Positions 28,175-37,038 of a stretch of 64,000 bases of DNA are shown here, piece after piece; the first letter of the stretch is position 1, and every line of letters begins with the position of its first letter. The notes beneath the pieces are model-generated. The model saw only the letters and a program-made list of their open reading frames with translations, was not told the origin of the DNA and did not search any database. The stretch is from CADEEN01 sp963783785. GTDB taxonomy: Bacteria > Pseudomonadota > Gammaproteobacteria > Burkholderiales > Burkholderiaceae_C. Made by a program: the position numbers and the translations under genes. The stretch lies in assembly GCA_963783785.1 (NCBI GenBank), contig CAWAOQ010000009.1, positions 1-64,000 of the forward strand, given 5' to 3'.

Positions 28175-29518
28175 TCACTCCATGCCGTAGGCGATGCGCA
28201 CCAGGCTCAGCGGGTGCCGTACGGCTTTGGCTGGGGTTCCCGCCTGCTGCATGCCCTGCGCAATGTGATGGCCGGCCATCGGGCAGTCGCTGCCGATGAA
28301 GTCGGGCTCGTCCTTGGCCATCGCCTTGAACACCGGCTTGCCGATCTTCATCGCCACCGGATGGGTGGCGGTCTTCACGCCATAGATGCCGGCGTGGCCC
28401 GAGCAGCGCTCGACCGTGTTGAGCTTGACCTCGACCTTGGTGCCGATGAGCTTGAGCATCTCCTCGGTCTTCCTGCCGATGTTCTGCACGCGGCCGTGGC
28501 ACGGGATGTGGTAGCTGACCTTGCCGAGCGCGGTCTTGAAGTCGGTCTTCAGCAAGCCATCCCTGTGGCGCGCCACGAGGTACTCGAATGGATCGAACAT
28601 CGCTTCCTTGACGAGCTGCGTGTCGGCGCAATCCGGGAACATCAGCGGCAGTTCCTGCTTGAACATCAGCGTGCAACTCGGCACCGCGGACACGATCGCG
28701 TAGCCGTCCTTGGCGTAGCGGGCCAGCATCGGCACGTTGGCGGCCTTGTGCTCGGCCACCGAATCGAGGTCGCCGAGTTCGAGCTTGGGCATGCCGCAGC
28801 ACTTCTCCTTGTCGACGATCACGTAGGGGATGTCGTTGTGCGCCAGCACCTTCAGCAGATCGTGGCCGACACCGGGCTCGTTGTAGTTGATGAAACAGGT
28901 CGAGAAGATCGCCACCTTGCCGGGCGTGCGCTCGCCGTTCGTGACCACCGTCGCCGCGCTTTTTGCCGCTCCCCAGCGGAACCGCTGGGTCGCGAGTTCG
29001 GGCATCCAGGCGTCCGGGTGAACACCGAGCGCGCTGTCCATCACCTTGCGCGCAGCCTTCGTGCGGTTCACCGCATTGACCACCTGCACCACCACCGGGA
29101 TCCCCGCGAACTGGCCATGCACGTCGGTCGAAGCGAGCAGCTTCTGGGCAGCGCCGACTTCACCCTTCTTGAACTTGATCGCCTTGGCGCGGAGCATCAA
29201 GTGCGGGAAGTCGAGGTTCCAGGCGTGCGGCGGCGTGTACGGACACTTGGTCATGTAGCACAGGTCGCACAGGTAGCACTGGTCGACCACGCTCCAGTAG
29301 GCCTCCTTCTTGACGCCGTGGACCTCGCCGTCGTCGGTGGCGTCGACCAGGTCGAACAGGTTCGGAAAACTCTGGCAAAGGCTGACGCAACGGCGGCAGC
29401 CATGGCAGATGTCGAACACCCGCTCCATCTCCTTGAAGGCCGAAGCCTCGTCGTAGAAGTCGGGGCTCTTCCAGTCGATCGGGTGCCGGGTCGGGGCTTC
29501 CAGGTTGCCTTCGCGCAT
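28175..29518 (-). CDS. (Fe-S)-binding oxidoreductase, CCG-domain (GlpC/HdrD-like)
   Basis: 447 residues. Two ferredoxin-type motifs are near the N-terminus: CHGCRRCVSLCQSFP and CYLCDLCYMTKCPYTPP. Two CCG domains follow, seen as STCFINYNEPG..EKCCGMPKLELG and HIPCHGRVQNIG..ERCSGHAGIYG. These bind further iron-sulfur centres in heterodisulfide reductase and glycerol-3-phosphate dehydrogenase subunits. It probably acts as an electron carrier with the adjacent rubrerythrin. The start MREGNLEAP at 29518 lies 74 bp after the rubrerythrin stop. The electron donor is unknown. Confidence 0.88.
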   Translation of the reverse strand: MREGNLEAPTRHPIDWKSPDFYDEASAFKEMERVFDICHGCRRCVSLCQSFPNLFDLVDATDDGEVHGVKKEAYWSVVDQCYLCDLCYMTKCPYTPPHAWNLDFPHLMLRAKAIKFKKGEVGAAQKLLASTDVHGQFAGIPVVVQVVNAVNRTKAARKVMDSALGVHPDAWMPELATQRFRWGAAKSAATVVTNGERTPGKVAIFSTCFINYNEPGVGHDLLKVLAHNDIPYVIVDKEKCCGMPKLELGDLDSVAEHKAANVPMLARYAKDGYAIVSAVPSCTLMFKQELPLMFPDCADTQLVKEAMFDPFEYLVARHRDGLLKTDFKTALGKVSYHIPCHGRVQNIGRKTEEMLKLIGTKVEVKLNTVERCSGHAGIYGVKTATHPVAMKIGKPVFKAMAKDEPDFIGSDCPMAGHHIAQGMQQAGTPAKAVRHPLSLVRIAYGME

Positions 29519-29592
29519 GGTCGTGGGTCGGTTGTGGGTTCCTCAAATGAACAAGGGGCACGAAGCCCCCTGTTCGACGACATGTACCGCGT

Positions 29593-30012
29593 TCAGTCGA
29601 CCAGCGCGTCGAGCGCTTTTTGATAGCGGTTGGCGTGCGAGCGCTCGGCCTTGGCCAGCGTCTCGAACCAGTCGGCAATCTCGTCGAAACCTTCGTCACG
29701 GGCCGTCTTCGCCATACCGGGGTACATGTCGGTGTACTCGTGGGTCTCTCCGGCCACCGCGGCCTTCAAGTTCTGGCGGCTGCTGCCGATCGGCAGTCCG
29801 GTCGCCGGGTCACCCACTGCCTCGAGGAACTCGAGGTGGCCGTGCGCGTGGCCGGTCTCGCCTTCGGCCGTGGAGCGGAACAGTGCCGCGACGTCATTCT
29901 GGCCCTCCACATCCGCCTTGTTTGCGAAATACAGATAGCGGCGATTGGCCTGCGATTCGCCCGCAAAGGCGTCCTTCAGGTTCTGCTCGGTCTTCGATCC
30001 TTTCAAGCCCAT
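29593..30012 (-). CDS. Rubrerythrin-family protein without rubredoxin domain
   Basis: 139 residues, only the four-helix diiron domain. Ligand motifs are AFAGESQANRRYLYFA, TAEGETGHAHGHLEFL, AVAGETHEYTDMYPG and KAERSHANRY (paired Glu and E-x-x-H motifs). The classic C-terminal rubredoxin part is missing, so electrons must come from another protein, plausibly the Fe-S oxidoreductase encoded next. Rubrerythrins reduce hydrogen peroxide. ATG 30012 follows an AGGAGAGTG site. A good sigma70-like promoter lies at 30134-30162. Confidence 0.92.
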   Translation of the reverse strand: MGLKGSKTEQNLKDAFAGESQANRRYLYFANKADVEGQNDVAALFRSTAEGETGHAHGHLEFLEAVGDPATGLPIGSSRQNLKAAVAGETHEYTDMYPGMAKTARDEGFDEIADWFETLAKAERSHANRYQKALDALVD

Positions 30013-30133
30013 GTCACTCTCCTGTGATTGCAGTCAGCGTGGATGGCTGAGGGGTCTGCGCGCTCCCGATCAGCACTTTTCGAAAATAGCCCACCTGCGG
30101 CATGCGCGCCAATTCAAAGCGCCTATCCAGCAA

Positions 30134-30162
30134 ATAGTTAGTGGCTAATTGATGACCATCAA
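30134..30162 (-). promoter_or_regulatory. Sigma70-like promoter of the rubrerythrin operon
   Basis: On the minus strand TTGATG, a 17-base spacer, then AACTAT in an AT-rich island. The overlapping TTAG-TGG-CTAA dyad (30138-30148) could bind a regulator. Confidence 0.42.
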
Positions 30163-30195
30163 CCATAGTGGCGAGAACGGTTGCGCAGCTGATCT

Positions 30196-31070
30196 TCACG
30201 CCGCCAACCACTGCTGGACCCGGCGGTGCAATCCGGCGAGCGGATCGATCAGCTCGTCGAGCACGCTGAAGTGATCGCGACCAGCGATCTCCTCGCAAAC
30301 CGGCACCACGGCGTCCCCCCAGCGCTCGCGAATGAGGCGGTTCTGGCGGAGAAACTCGTCGCTCTCCAGTGCGCCGACCACGCTGCATAACAGCGCACCC
30401 GCCGGCGCCGCATAGCCGGCCGGGCTGGCACGGCGCACCACGTCAGGCGTCAGCCGCAAGTCGACCTGCAGCGACGGCGTGGCGGCGATCGGTGCCAGGT
30501 CGTACAGGCCCGAGATCGACACTGCCCGGCGCGTCAGCCGCAACGGCAGGTCGGGCGCCAGCCGCCGCCCATCGCAAGCCAGCAGCATCGCCGCCAGGTG
30601 CCCCCCCGCCGAGTGCCCGACCACGACGTTGCGGCGCCGCGTCGCCACCAAAGCGGGCGGCATTGCGATGCACCCAGGCCATGGCATGCGCCATCTGCAT
30701 CGCGATGGTGTCGATCGTGACTGCGGGGCACAGTGAGTGGTTGGGCACGACCACCATGGCGCCGGAGGCCACGAAAGGTGGAGCCACGAACGAGAAATCC
30801 GACTTGTCCAGCGCCCGCCAGTAACCGCCGTGGATGAAGACCAGCACCGGCGCATTGGGCCGCGCGGCCGGGAAGACGTCCAGCGTCGCTGCCGCATCCG
30901 GCATGAACGGCACGTCGAGGTGGCAGGCCAGTTGCGCCCGCGCATGCGCCGACGCGGCGCGCCAGCGCTCGAAGATGCTGCGCGAAAGTCGGCACCCTCT
31001 TTCGGTTGTCGTACTGCGCCTCCAGCCAGGCGGTGTCGGTCAGGGAGCCGCTCGCGTAGTCGCCGCTCAT
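30196..31070 (-). pseudogene. Alpha/beta hydrolase, kynurenine-formamidase-like, two frameshifts
   Basis: About 290 residues in three frames. Start ATG 31070 (MSGDYASGSLTDTAWLEAQY), first shift near 30983, second near 30650, stop at 30196. Combined motifs are those of the HGG-type hydrolases: FIHGGYWRALDKSDFS (oxyanion hole), VVVGHSAGGHLAAM (catalytic Ser) and AGRDHFSVLDEL (catalytic His). This pattern is typical of bacterial arylformamidase-like enzymes, but no tryptophan-degradation genes are nearby, so the substrate is open. Both shifts look like one extra C on the coding strand. It may be decayed or misassembled. Confidence 0.72.
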
Positions 31071-31152
31071 GTGTGTGTCCTCCAGAAGATGCAACGCTCG
31101 CACGGCGCGGCCTGCGGCGTCAATACCGGCTGCTAGAATTCGCGCCTGCCGT

Positions 31153-31228
<76 letters not shown>

Positions 31229-31242
31229 AATATCAAGGAAAT

Positions 31243-31269
31243 ACGGGCCTTCGCGGCCCGTTCTTCTTT
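31243..31269 (+). terminator. Terminator of tRNA-Ala
   Basis: Stem ACGGGCC / GGCCCGT with loop TTCGC, followed by TCTTCTTT. A clear intrinsic terminator 14 bases after the tRNA. Confidence 0.85.
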
Positions 31270-31443
31270 GTACCCATCATCCGACCCACCAATCTCGGAT
31301 GCACTTGTGACGCTCCATCTGCGCGCCCGCGAAAGCGTCGAGCAGATCGAGCGTACCGGCTGCGTACTGATCGGCAGGACGGGACACGGTATCGAGCGCC
31401 AGAGGTTGCCAGTGCACTGCTCGAGAGAGGCCAAGTCCACCCG

Positions 31444-31509
31444 CGTCCTGCCTTCAGCCAATCGCAGCGCATAGGCGGTCTGTTCCTCGGTGGGTCTGCA
31501 TTTCTTCAT
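31444..31509 (-). mobile_element. Fragment of an IS3-family OrfA transposase
   Basis: From ATG 31509 the first ~22 residues read MKKCRPTEEQTAYALRLAEG, very close to the N-terminus of IS3-type OrfA (commonly MKKSRFTEEQIAYALRQAE). After that the similarity stops and the frame runs on through the tRNA region as noise. No OrfB and no intact terminal repeats are visible here. It is a scrap left by an insertion beside the tRNA gene. Confidence 0.6.
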
Positions 31510-31624
31510 CGTTTCTCCTTCGCCTGCTCGGGGTGCCTCGAAGCGACCGTACCTCCACCTTCGACCCGCACTGGCTTTCCGGGGAGGCGTCAGGTCGAGA
31601 TTCGGCGCCGTCAGCCTGAAGGCA

Positions 31625-31648
31625 AACGGCCCGCCGAAGCGGGCCGTT
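31625..31648 (-). terminator. Terminator of the DUF4382 lipoprotein gene
   Basis: 10-bp perfect stem AACGGCCCGC / GCGGGCCGTT with loop TTCG on the minus strand, 19 bases after the stop, followed by TGCCTT. Confidence 0.78.
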
Positions 31649-31667
31649 GCCGTGCGTGACGCGGATA

Positions 31668-32864
31668 TCAGGGCGCGAAGTTGAAGTCCTTCAGCACATC
31701 GGGCGGCAGCGTGATGCCGAACGGCTGGACCACAAAGTCAGGCGCGCTCGCCTCGAGCTTGTAGACGCCGGTGGTTGATCCATCACTGGCAAACGCGAAC
31801 GTCGTGGCGCCTGCGGTGTAGGCCAGCTTGCCCGACGCGCCGGCCGGCAACGTCATGCTGTAAGCGCCCGTGACGGCATTGGCCGCGCTGTAGCCGACCT
31901 CGATCGTCGGCCCACCGCTGAAGGTCTGCGTCGCGCGCACCGCCGCATTGGTGTCGGCCGCACTGCCGCTGACCGTGACCGTGCCCGACGCGACCGCGCT
32001 CTGATCCGAGACCAACGTGTTGATGCGCGCCGCATCGCTGCCGATGACGGTGGTCGTCGTCTCGCCGACCGGTACGCCGGTCATGACCGCATTGACGCGC
32101 CCCGTGGCGGTGATCACCAAGTCATAGGTGCCTGCGGGCACGGGGTAGAGCACGAAGCGGCCGGTCGCGTCCGGCGGCGTCGCGCGCACCGGAGCGCCGC
32201 CAAGCTGCGCCGATACCGTGGTGCCGGCGGTGACCAACGTGGGATCGACGAAGCCGACGATTCGCTGGCCCGCAGTGGACAGGATCGGAATCACCGACAG
32301 CACCGGCTTCAACAGGTACTTGCCGGAGTTTCCAGCCTTGACGAAGGACTTGCAGGCGTCGAAGTCGATCGCGAAGTCGGCCACCTGGCCAGCAGGCACG
32401 GCGATATTCACGTTCATCTTCAGACCGCTCTGCTGACCACTCGGCGTGGTCAGTGCGGTCTCCTCCCCGCCGGTCGGCGTCAGGGCGTTGGCCATCGGGT
32501 TGGCGGCCGTGTTGGCGGCCAGCACGAGGCGCATCTGGGTGTAGCTGCCGGCCGGCAGCTCGGTCTGGCCGAGCGGCAGCAGGGTGCCATTGTTCAAGGA
32601 CAGCAGGTTCACGCGCTGCGGCGCAGCGAGCAGCACCTCCGACCAGCCGGCATCGTTGTCGCCAGCCGAACTGCTCTGGTGCACACGGACCTTCTCGACG
32701 GTGACGAATACGCTGTCGAAGCCGCAGGCCGGCGCGTCTGTGAGCGACAGGCGCATCGTGCCGGTGCTCGGGTCATCGTTGCCGCCACCGCAGGCGGAGA
32801 TCAGGGCCGCGGCGGCCAATGCGGTGCCGGTCAGCGGCAGGAAATGGAGTTGATGTCGTTTCAT
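31668..32864 (-). CDS. DUF4382-domain lipoprotein
   Basis: 398 residues from ATG 32864. The signal peptide ends in a lipobox (AALISACGGG), so it should be lipidated. Residues ~35-185 form a DUF4382 domain (GTMRLSLTDAPACGFDSVFVTVEKV, LPLGQTELPAGSYTQMRLVL). The rest consists of carboxypeptidase-regulatory-like beta domains (VSAQLGGAPVRATPPDATGRFVLYPVPAGTYDLVI), rich in Thr, Val and Ala. Likely an outer-membrane or periplasmic protein; no enzymatic motif. It stands alone with its own terminator. Confidence 0.83.
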   Translation of the reverse strand: MKRHQLHFLPLTGTALAAAALISACGGGNDDPSTGTMRLSLTDAPACGFDSVFVTVEKVRVHQSSSAGDNDAGWSEVLLAAPQRVNLLSLNNGTLLPLGQTELPAGSYTQMRLVLAANTAANPMANALTPTGGEETALTTPSGQQSGLKMNVNIAVPAGQVADFAIDFDACKSFVKAGNSGKYLLKPVLSVIPILSTAGQRIVGFVDPTLVTAGTTVSAQLGGAPVRATPPDATGRFVLYPVPAGTYDLVITATGRVNAVMTGVPVGETTTTVIGSDAARINTLVSDQSAVASGTVTVSGSAADTNAAVRATQTFSGGPTIEVGYSAANAVTGAYSMTLPAGASGKLAYTAGATTFAFASDGSTTGVYKLEASAPDFVVQPFGITLPPDVLKDFNFAP

Positions 32865-33174
32865 GGTCTGAAGATCCTTGGTGAGAAAGCAATGCACGAA
32901 GGCACTGCAAGACATCAGCGTGACCTCACTAAGCGAGCTTGGCTGTGCGGTACCGCACGCCGGTCTAGCCCCCAGCTGCTGTAACGCGTCACGGGCGGCA
33001 TTGCCCGACGCGCGATGCCGGAGCTGTCCTACACGCACGCGCAGCAGCGCGGACTAATGTCGCTGCGGGATCGCCTCAGACCGTGCGTTGCACGGAACAT
33101 CGAGAAATCAGGCCCCGGATGCAGCTCGTCAGCTGCTTCGATTTCTCGCACCTCGAATGACACAAGGAAACAAC
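32865..33174. promoter_or_regulatory. Divergent promoter region, DUF4382 gene / PRC-barrel gene
   Basis: 310 bp with no convincing gene. It contains a TGTCCTAC element (GTCCTAC at 33026-33032), 143 bases before the PRC-barrel start, one of a repeated set in this window, and an AAGGAA ribosome site before 33175. Confidence 0.45.
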
Positions 33175-33582
33175 ATGACAACCAACTACGTTGCTCGCGA
33201 CAATTTCGGCATGTATGCCCACAGCAGTGACGGTCCAGGCCCGGCGCTGATGGGCGCCAATACGCTTCTCGGCAATGATGTCTACAACAAGGACGGCGAG
33301 GATCTGGGCGACATCAAGGAGTTCATGATTGACATGGCGTCCGGCAGGATCGCCTATGCAGTCTTGTCTTTTGGCGGTGTGTTGGGAGTGGGTGACAAGC
33401 TGTTCGCCGTCCCTTGGGCCGCGCTGAAGCTGGATACGGCGAACAAACGGTTCACGCTCAACGTGCCGAAGGACGTCCTCAAGGGTGCTCCTGGCTTCAA
33501 CCAGGACCGTTGGCCTTCGATGTCAGACAAGACCTGGGCACGCGGGGTCCATGAGTTCTACGGGACGCCTTACGGCAAGTAG
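33175..33582 (+). CDS. PRC-barrel domain protein
   Basis: 135 residues from ATG 33175 after CACAAGGAAACAAC. The PRC-barrel appears as LLGNDVYNKDGEDLGDIKEFMIDMASGRIAYAVLSFGG followed by KLFAVPWAALKLDTANKRF. Such proteins are soluble, often stress-induced, and bind other macromolecules; some act in RNA metabolism. The N-terminus (ARDNFGMYAHSSDGPGP) and C-terminus (SMSDKTWARGVHEFYG) are shared by a stress-related subgroup in Burkholderiales, as far as I recall. No partner gene is adjacent. Confidence 0.85.
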   Translation: MTTNYVARDNFGMYAHSSDGPGPALMGANTLLGNDVYNKDGEDLGDIKEFMIDMASGRIAYAVLSFGGVLGVGDKLFAVPWAALKLDTANKRFTLNVPKDVLKGAPGFNQDRWPSMSDKTWARGVHEFYGTPYGK

Positions 33583-34106
33583 CGCTATGGGGCGCACCGT
33601 CGCGCTCGAGTTGATGCATCGCGGCTGCCGGCTGCTCGCGCCACCCTGGTTACCCTACAGTGCCCGCGTGGCGAGGCTGCGGTTTCAGTCCCCACCTCAG
33701 CCGGTTCGCACTCCACTTTGCCATGCAACACGGCGCACGGCGGCGCATCATTTGGCGACGACTCGGCAACGCACCTGCGATACGCGTCGCTGCGAAGCTC
33801 GGGGACAGACTGCTCGCGGTGGTCACGGCAGTCCGTCTGCTGGGTATTCAGCAGCCGCTTCTCTTCGGCACGCACTCAGCGCAGCTGCTCCCACTGCTCA
33901 ATGCCCCTGAGAGAAGCGAGCCCGCAAGAAATGGCCGCGCGATAGGCGGAAACTCCCGGCACAAAGCTGGCTCAGAAGAAGATCTGGCGAATGCAAGATT
34001 TCGATGGTCAGGAAGTCATCTCGACGCCTGCGGCGCTAGCACAGTTCGAGGAGTGGCTTTGCCTGACGAATTCCCATTCGTGACAACGGCGCTTTCGCGT
34101 CACGCC
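33583..34106. other. Intergenic stretch, no gene supported
   Basis: 524 bp between the PRC-barrel gene and the pseudokinase. The frame of the kinase stays open upstream to 33660, but the upstream part has no domain character (many Arg and Ala), so I place the kinase start at 34107. I see no RNA gene or clear repeat. Confidence 0.4.
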
Positions 34107-35654
34107 ATGACCCCACGCGATCCGACGCCTTCGATGGCAGACGCCTGGTACAGCGGGCATCTGATCGGCAGCTTCGAGTTGCGCGCGGCCGTGTCCCACA
34201 GCGACTCCGGCATCGTCTATCGGGCGTGGGATCACGGCCTTGCGATCGACGTGGCGATCAAGGAACACCTGCCGACATCGATCGCTCGACGCCTGGTCAA
34301 TGGCGACGTGGTCGCGGCGACGCACAGCACGGAAACGGCCTATGAAAGCAGCCTGAAAGCCTTCATCGACGGCACGCGCGCGCTCGCGCGTTGCGATCAC
34401 CCGGCGCTGGTGCGCGTCCTGCATCTTCATACCGGTCACGGCACAGCCTATCGCGTCATGCCCTGGGTCATCGGTGATCGGTTGCGCGAACGGCGCTACG
34501 GCATGTCGCGGCCACCCGACGAGTCCGCGCTGCGTGCACTGCTCGATGATCTGCTCGGCGCACTGGAGGCGGTTCACCGCGCGGGCATCGTGCACGGTGG
34601 GGTGGACCCGTCGCGAGTATTTCTGCTGCGTGGCGATCGGCCGCTGCTGCTCGCCCCCCGCGCCATTGCCGAGGATGTCGGCGGCGCCCCTGCCGGTCCC
34701 TGGACCGATCTGCGCGCGCTGGCCGACGTGGCGCGCTTTTGCATCAGCGGCATGGCGCCGACGGCCGATGGGCAACCCGTCGAGCCGACGGCAAGGATCG
34801 TCGAGCGCTTGATATTCGACGATCGAGCGGTGCGCTACGGCCAGGAATTCATGCGCGTTCTCGATGCCGCCGCATCGCCCGACGTCGCGCAACGCCCGCA
34901 CTCGGTGGCCGAGTTTCGTGACCGCCTTCGCCAGGCGGCGCGCCTCGATGCCTGGCCCGGAGCGGCCGACACACCGACACCGACCGCTGCCCGCCCGCCG
35001 GGCAACGGGCAAGCTGCCAGCGACGACGCGGTCGAGATCATGATCAAGCGCGTCATCGACGCGATCCCACCGCACACGCCGGCCAAGCCACGGCCGCTGC
35101 GCAAGGACCCCACGTTGGAGCCGACCGCGCTGTCGCGGCGGCCGGCGACCGATCCCTCCACTGAACGTGCGGGCCTGCCACCGACGCGCATCGCCACGCC
35201 GCCACGCCGCCGCACATGGCTCGGAGCGCGCGTGCTCGGTGTGGTGCTCGCAGTTGTCGGATTCGGCGTATGGCAGTGGCTGTACAGGCCGGTGCCGACA
35301 GACGTCGCCCCGGCATTGTCCGAAGTGGCGACGGCGGCGCCGTCAGTGATGCCACCACCCGCGCCGGTGATCACCGCACAGCCACTCGAGGCCGCGCCCC
35401 CCGTTGTCGACACCGTCGCATCTTCTGCCGCCATCGAGTCCGCACTCCCGGTCGAAGCGACCCCAGTCGAACCGAAGTCCGTGCCGGTCGAGCAACGCGC
35501 GATCCAACCCGCGCCGGTGCGCAGTCCACGCGAGGCCTGCGGCGAGCGCACGCAGTTCTCGCTCTATCTCTGCATGCAGCAACAGTGCGCTCGCACCGCG
35601 TGGACGAACCATCCGCAGTGCGTGCGGTTCAGGGACACCGATCAAGTCGAGTGA
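34107..35654 (+). CDS. Membrane-anchored Ser/Thr-kinase-like protein, probable pseudokinase
   Basis: 515 residues. Residues ~18-280 have a bacterial Ser/Thr-kinase fold: SDSGIVYRAWDHGLAIDVAIKEHLP retains the ATP lysine (Lys52). The catalytic loop HRDxKPxN is replaced by HGGVDPSRV (163-171), losing the catalytic Asp, and no DFG motif is visible (LLLAPRAIAED instead). A proline/alanine-rich linker leads to one membrane helix (~371-393). A periplasmic tail rich in Pro, Val and Ala ends with four cysteines (~478, 489, 494, 505) in a CX10CX4CX10C pattern. It may sense or scaffold rather than phosphorylate. ATG 34107 is the best start; ATG 34134 is possible. Confidence 0.75.
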   Translation: MTPRDPTPSMADAWYSGHLIGSFELRAAVSHSDSGIVYRAWDHGLAIDVAIKEHLPTSIARRLVNGDVVAATHSTETAYESSLKAFIDGTRALARCDHPALVRVLHLHTGHGTAYRVMPWVIGDRLRERRYGMSRPPDESALRALLDDLLGALEAVHRAGIVHGGVDPSRVFLLRGDRPLLLAPRAIAEDVGGAPAGPWTDLRALADVARFCISGMAPTADGQPVEPTARIVERLIFDDRAVRYGQEFMRVLDAAASPDVAQRPHSVAEFRDRLRQAARLDAWPGAADTPTPTAARPPGNGQAASDDAVEIMIKRVIDAIPPHTPAKPRPLRKDPTLEPTALSRRPATDPSTERAGLPPTRIATPPRRRTWLGARVLGVVLAVVGFGVWQWLYRPVPTDVAPALSEVATAAPSVMPPPAPVITAQPLEAAPPVVDTVASSAAIESALPVEATPVEPKSVPVEQRAIQPAPVRSPREACGERTQFSLYLCMQQQCARTAWTNHPQCVRFRDTDQVE

Positions 35655-35884
35655 AGCGATGGCATCGCTGACGACGACACCACCTTGTCGCGACCGAAGA
35701 TTGCAGGCAAGGGTCCGCTGCGTCGATCGTCCACCGGCCGCAGCGCGGCGACCTCGCACTCGGTGTCTGCCAGATCGCTTGCCAGTCGATCTATCCACGC
35801 GGTCTGCAAGGGTACGCTGCCGTGCGCAGCCGCCAGCTCCCGCATGAGCCGAGAACACCGTCCTTGTAGCTGTCTGGGGGTCAT
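35642..35884 (-). CDS. Small soluble protein of unknown function
   Basis: 80 residues from ATG 35884, which follows CGGAGTGTTGTG on its strand, a good ribosome site. Sequence MTPRQLQGRCSRLMRELAAA, then WIDRLASDLADTECEVAAL, is helical and amphipathic. It overlaps the 3' end of the convergent pseudokinase gene by 13 bp. I do not recognise the family; coding status rests on the ribosome site and composition. Confidence 0.5.
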   Translation of the reverse strand: MTPRQLQGRCSRLMRELAAAHGSVPLQTAWIDRLASDLADTECEVAALRPVDDRRSGPLPAIFGRDKVVSSSAMPSLHST

Positions 35885-36045
35885 CACAACACTCCGTTCT
35901 CTTGCGATCCAGCATGGTGCGTGCGCCGGCAAACTGGTTGGCCGCCGCGTGGGTGAGTAGCTGCCGCCGGTATCGAGATCGCACTGCGGCAGCTTCCGCC
36001 GTTCATTGGTTGCTCCTCGACGTTGTCCCCATCACATACAGGCCC

Positions 36046-36825
36046 TCAAGCCAAGGCGCGCTCATCGAAGAACGCGTAGCCGGCCTCCCGCTCCTTGGCA
36101 CGGGCCATGGCCTTGTTGGCGTTGTCAAGAAGCAAGTCGGCCGTTGGGCCGTCATTGGGGTAGATGGCGATGCCAATACTTGGGCGCAGCGCAATCCTGA
36201 GATCCCGCATCGTCAGTGGCGACTCCACCGCGTCAAACAACCTGCAGGCCACGTGCGCGAGATCCAGACGGCTCGGCGTCGCGCCAAGCAGGCACGCAAA
36301 CTCACCGTCTCCAATGCGGCTAACCGTGTCACCCGTTCGAAGCGCGCGGGTCAACCGTGCGCCGACAATCTGGAGCAACTCATCGCCGGTGCCACTGCCG
36401 TATTCGCCGTTGGTCGCGGTGAATCCGTCGAGATCGAGATAGAACAGCGCGCGCACGCGGCCTGGTGGCTTGCTGCGTGCAAGTTCGCCGTCCAGGCGCT
36501 CTCGAAATGAATGGCGAGTCGGCAATGAGATGCAGGTGTCACGCAAAGCCACGTGGCGGACACCACTTGGTGCGGCTTCGACAACCACGCGTTCGCCGGG
36601 CGCATGCCCGAGTTCGGAAGCGGCCTCAACGTCAACGCCATTGATCCTGGGACATTTCAGCGAATTGACCTCGTCCAGCGCACTGGGCGCTCGCAGGTGA
36701 GTCGCTGGTCCTGGGTTGAAGTCTCGAGAATTTCGCAAGATGAAGCCTCCTTCCATGTGGGCCGAATGGTCTTCATCCAGTGTCACTGGCATCGGGCCTG
36801 GTTCGCGTTCCGCGTGCCAGTCCAT
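36046..36825 (-). CDS. GGDEF-domain protein with altered signature
   Basis: 259 residues from ATG 36825, preceded on its strand by AAGAGGTGGTGATCCG. The first ~100 residues show no known domain. From about residue 100 there is a diguanylate-cyclase fold (RALFYLDLDGFTATNGEYGSGTGDELLQIV, LRPSIGIAIYPNDG, ANKAMARAKE). The active-site loop reads SRIGDGEFACLL, that is GDGEF where GGDEF is expected. The first metal-binding Asp (LDLDGF) is present. Synthesis of c-di-GMP is therefore doubtful; a binding or regulatory role is possible. There is no membrane segment. Confidence 0.75.
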   Translation of the reverse strand: MDWHAEREPGPMPVTLDEDHSAHMEGGFILRNSRDFNPGPATHLRAPSALDEVNSLKCPRINGVDVEAASELGHAPGERVVVEAAPSGVRHVALRDTCISLPTRHSFRERLDGELARSKPPGRVRALFYLDLDGFTATNGEYGSGTGDELLQIVGARLTRALRTGDTVSRIGDGEFACLLGATPSRLDLAHVACRLFDAVESPLTMRDLRIALRPSIGIAIYPNDGPTADLLLDNANKAMARAKEREAGYAFFDERALA

Positions 36826-37038
36826 CGGATCACCACCTCTTCAGAGTAGCGAACCGTCACTGCGCCAAGAATCATCCGGAACCGCGACTTCGCGTCGGCT
36901 GTTTCCTACAAAGCCAGGCAGCGCCCGGCGAGGTCGGCGCTCCTCAATGGCACAGGTGTCGGCAGCGCGCCTCAACCTCCACCGTCAAATGGGCCTGCGC
37001 CGACGCGACAAGGCGATCTATTCCTACAAGCGGCATGT

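Noticed and set aside
33660..34106. Upstream extension of the pseudokinase frame
   Set aside because: Arg/Ala-rich, without domain or ribosome site; the kinase domain begins after 34107.
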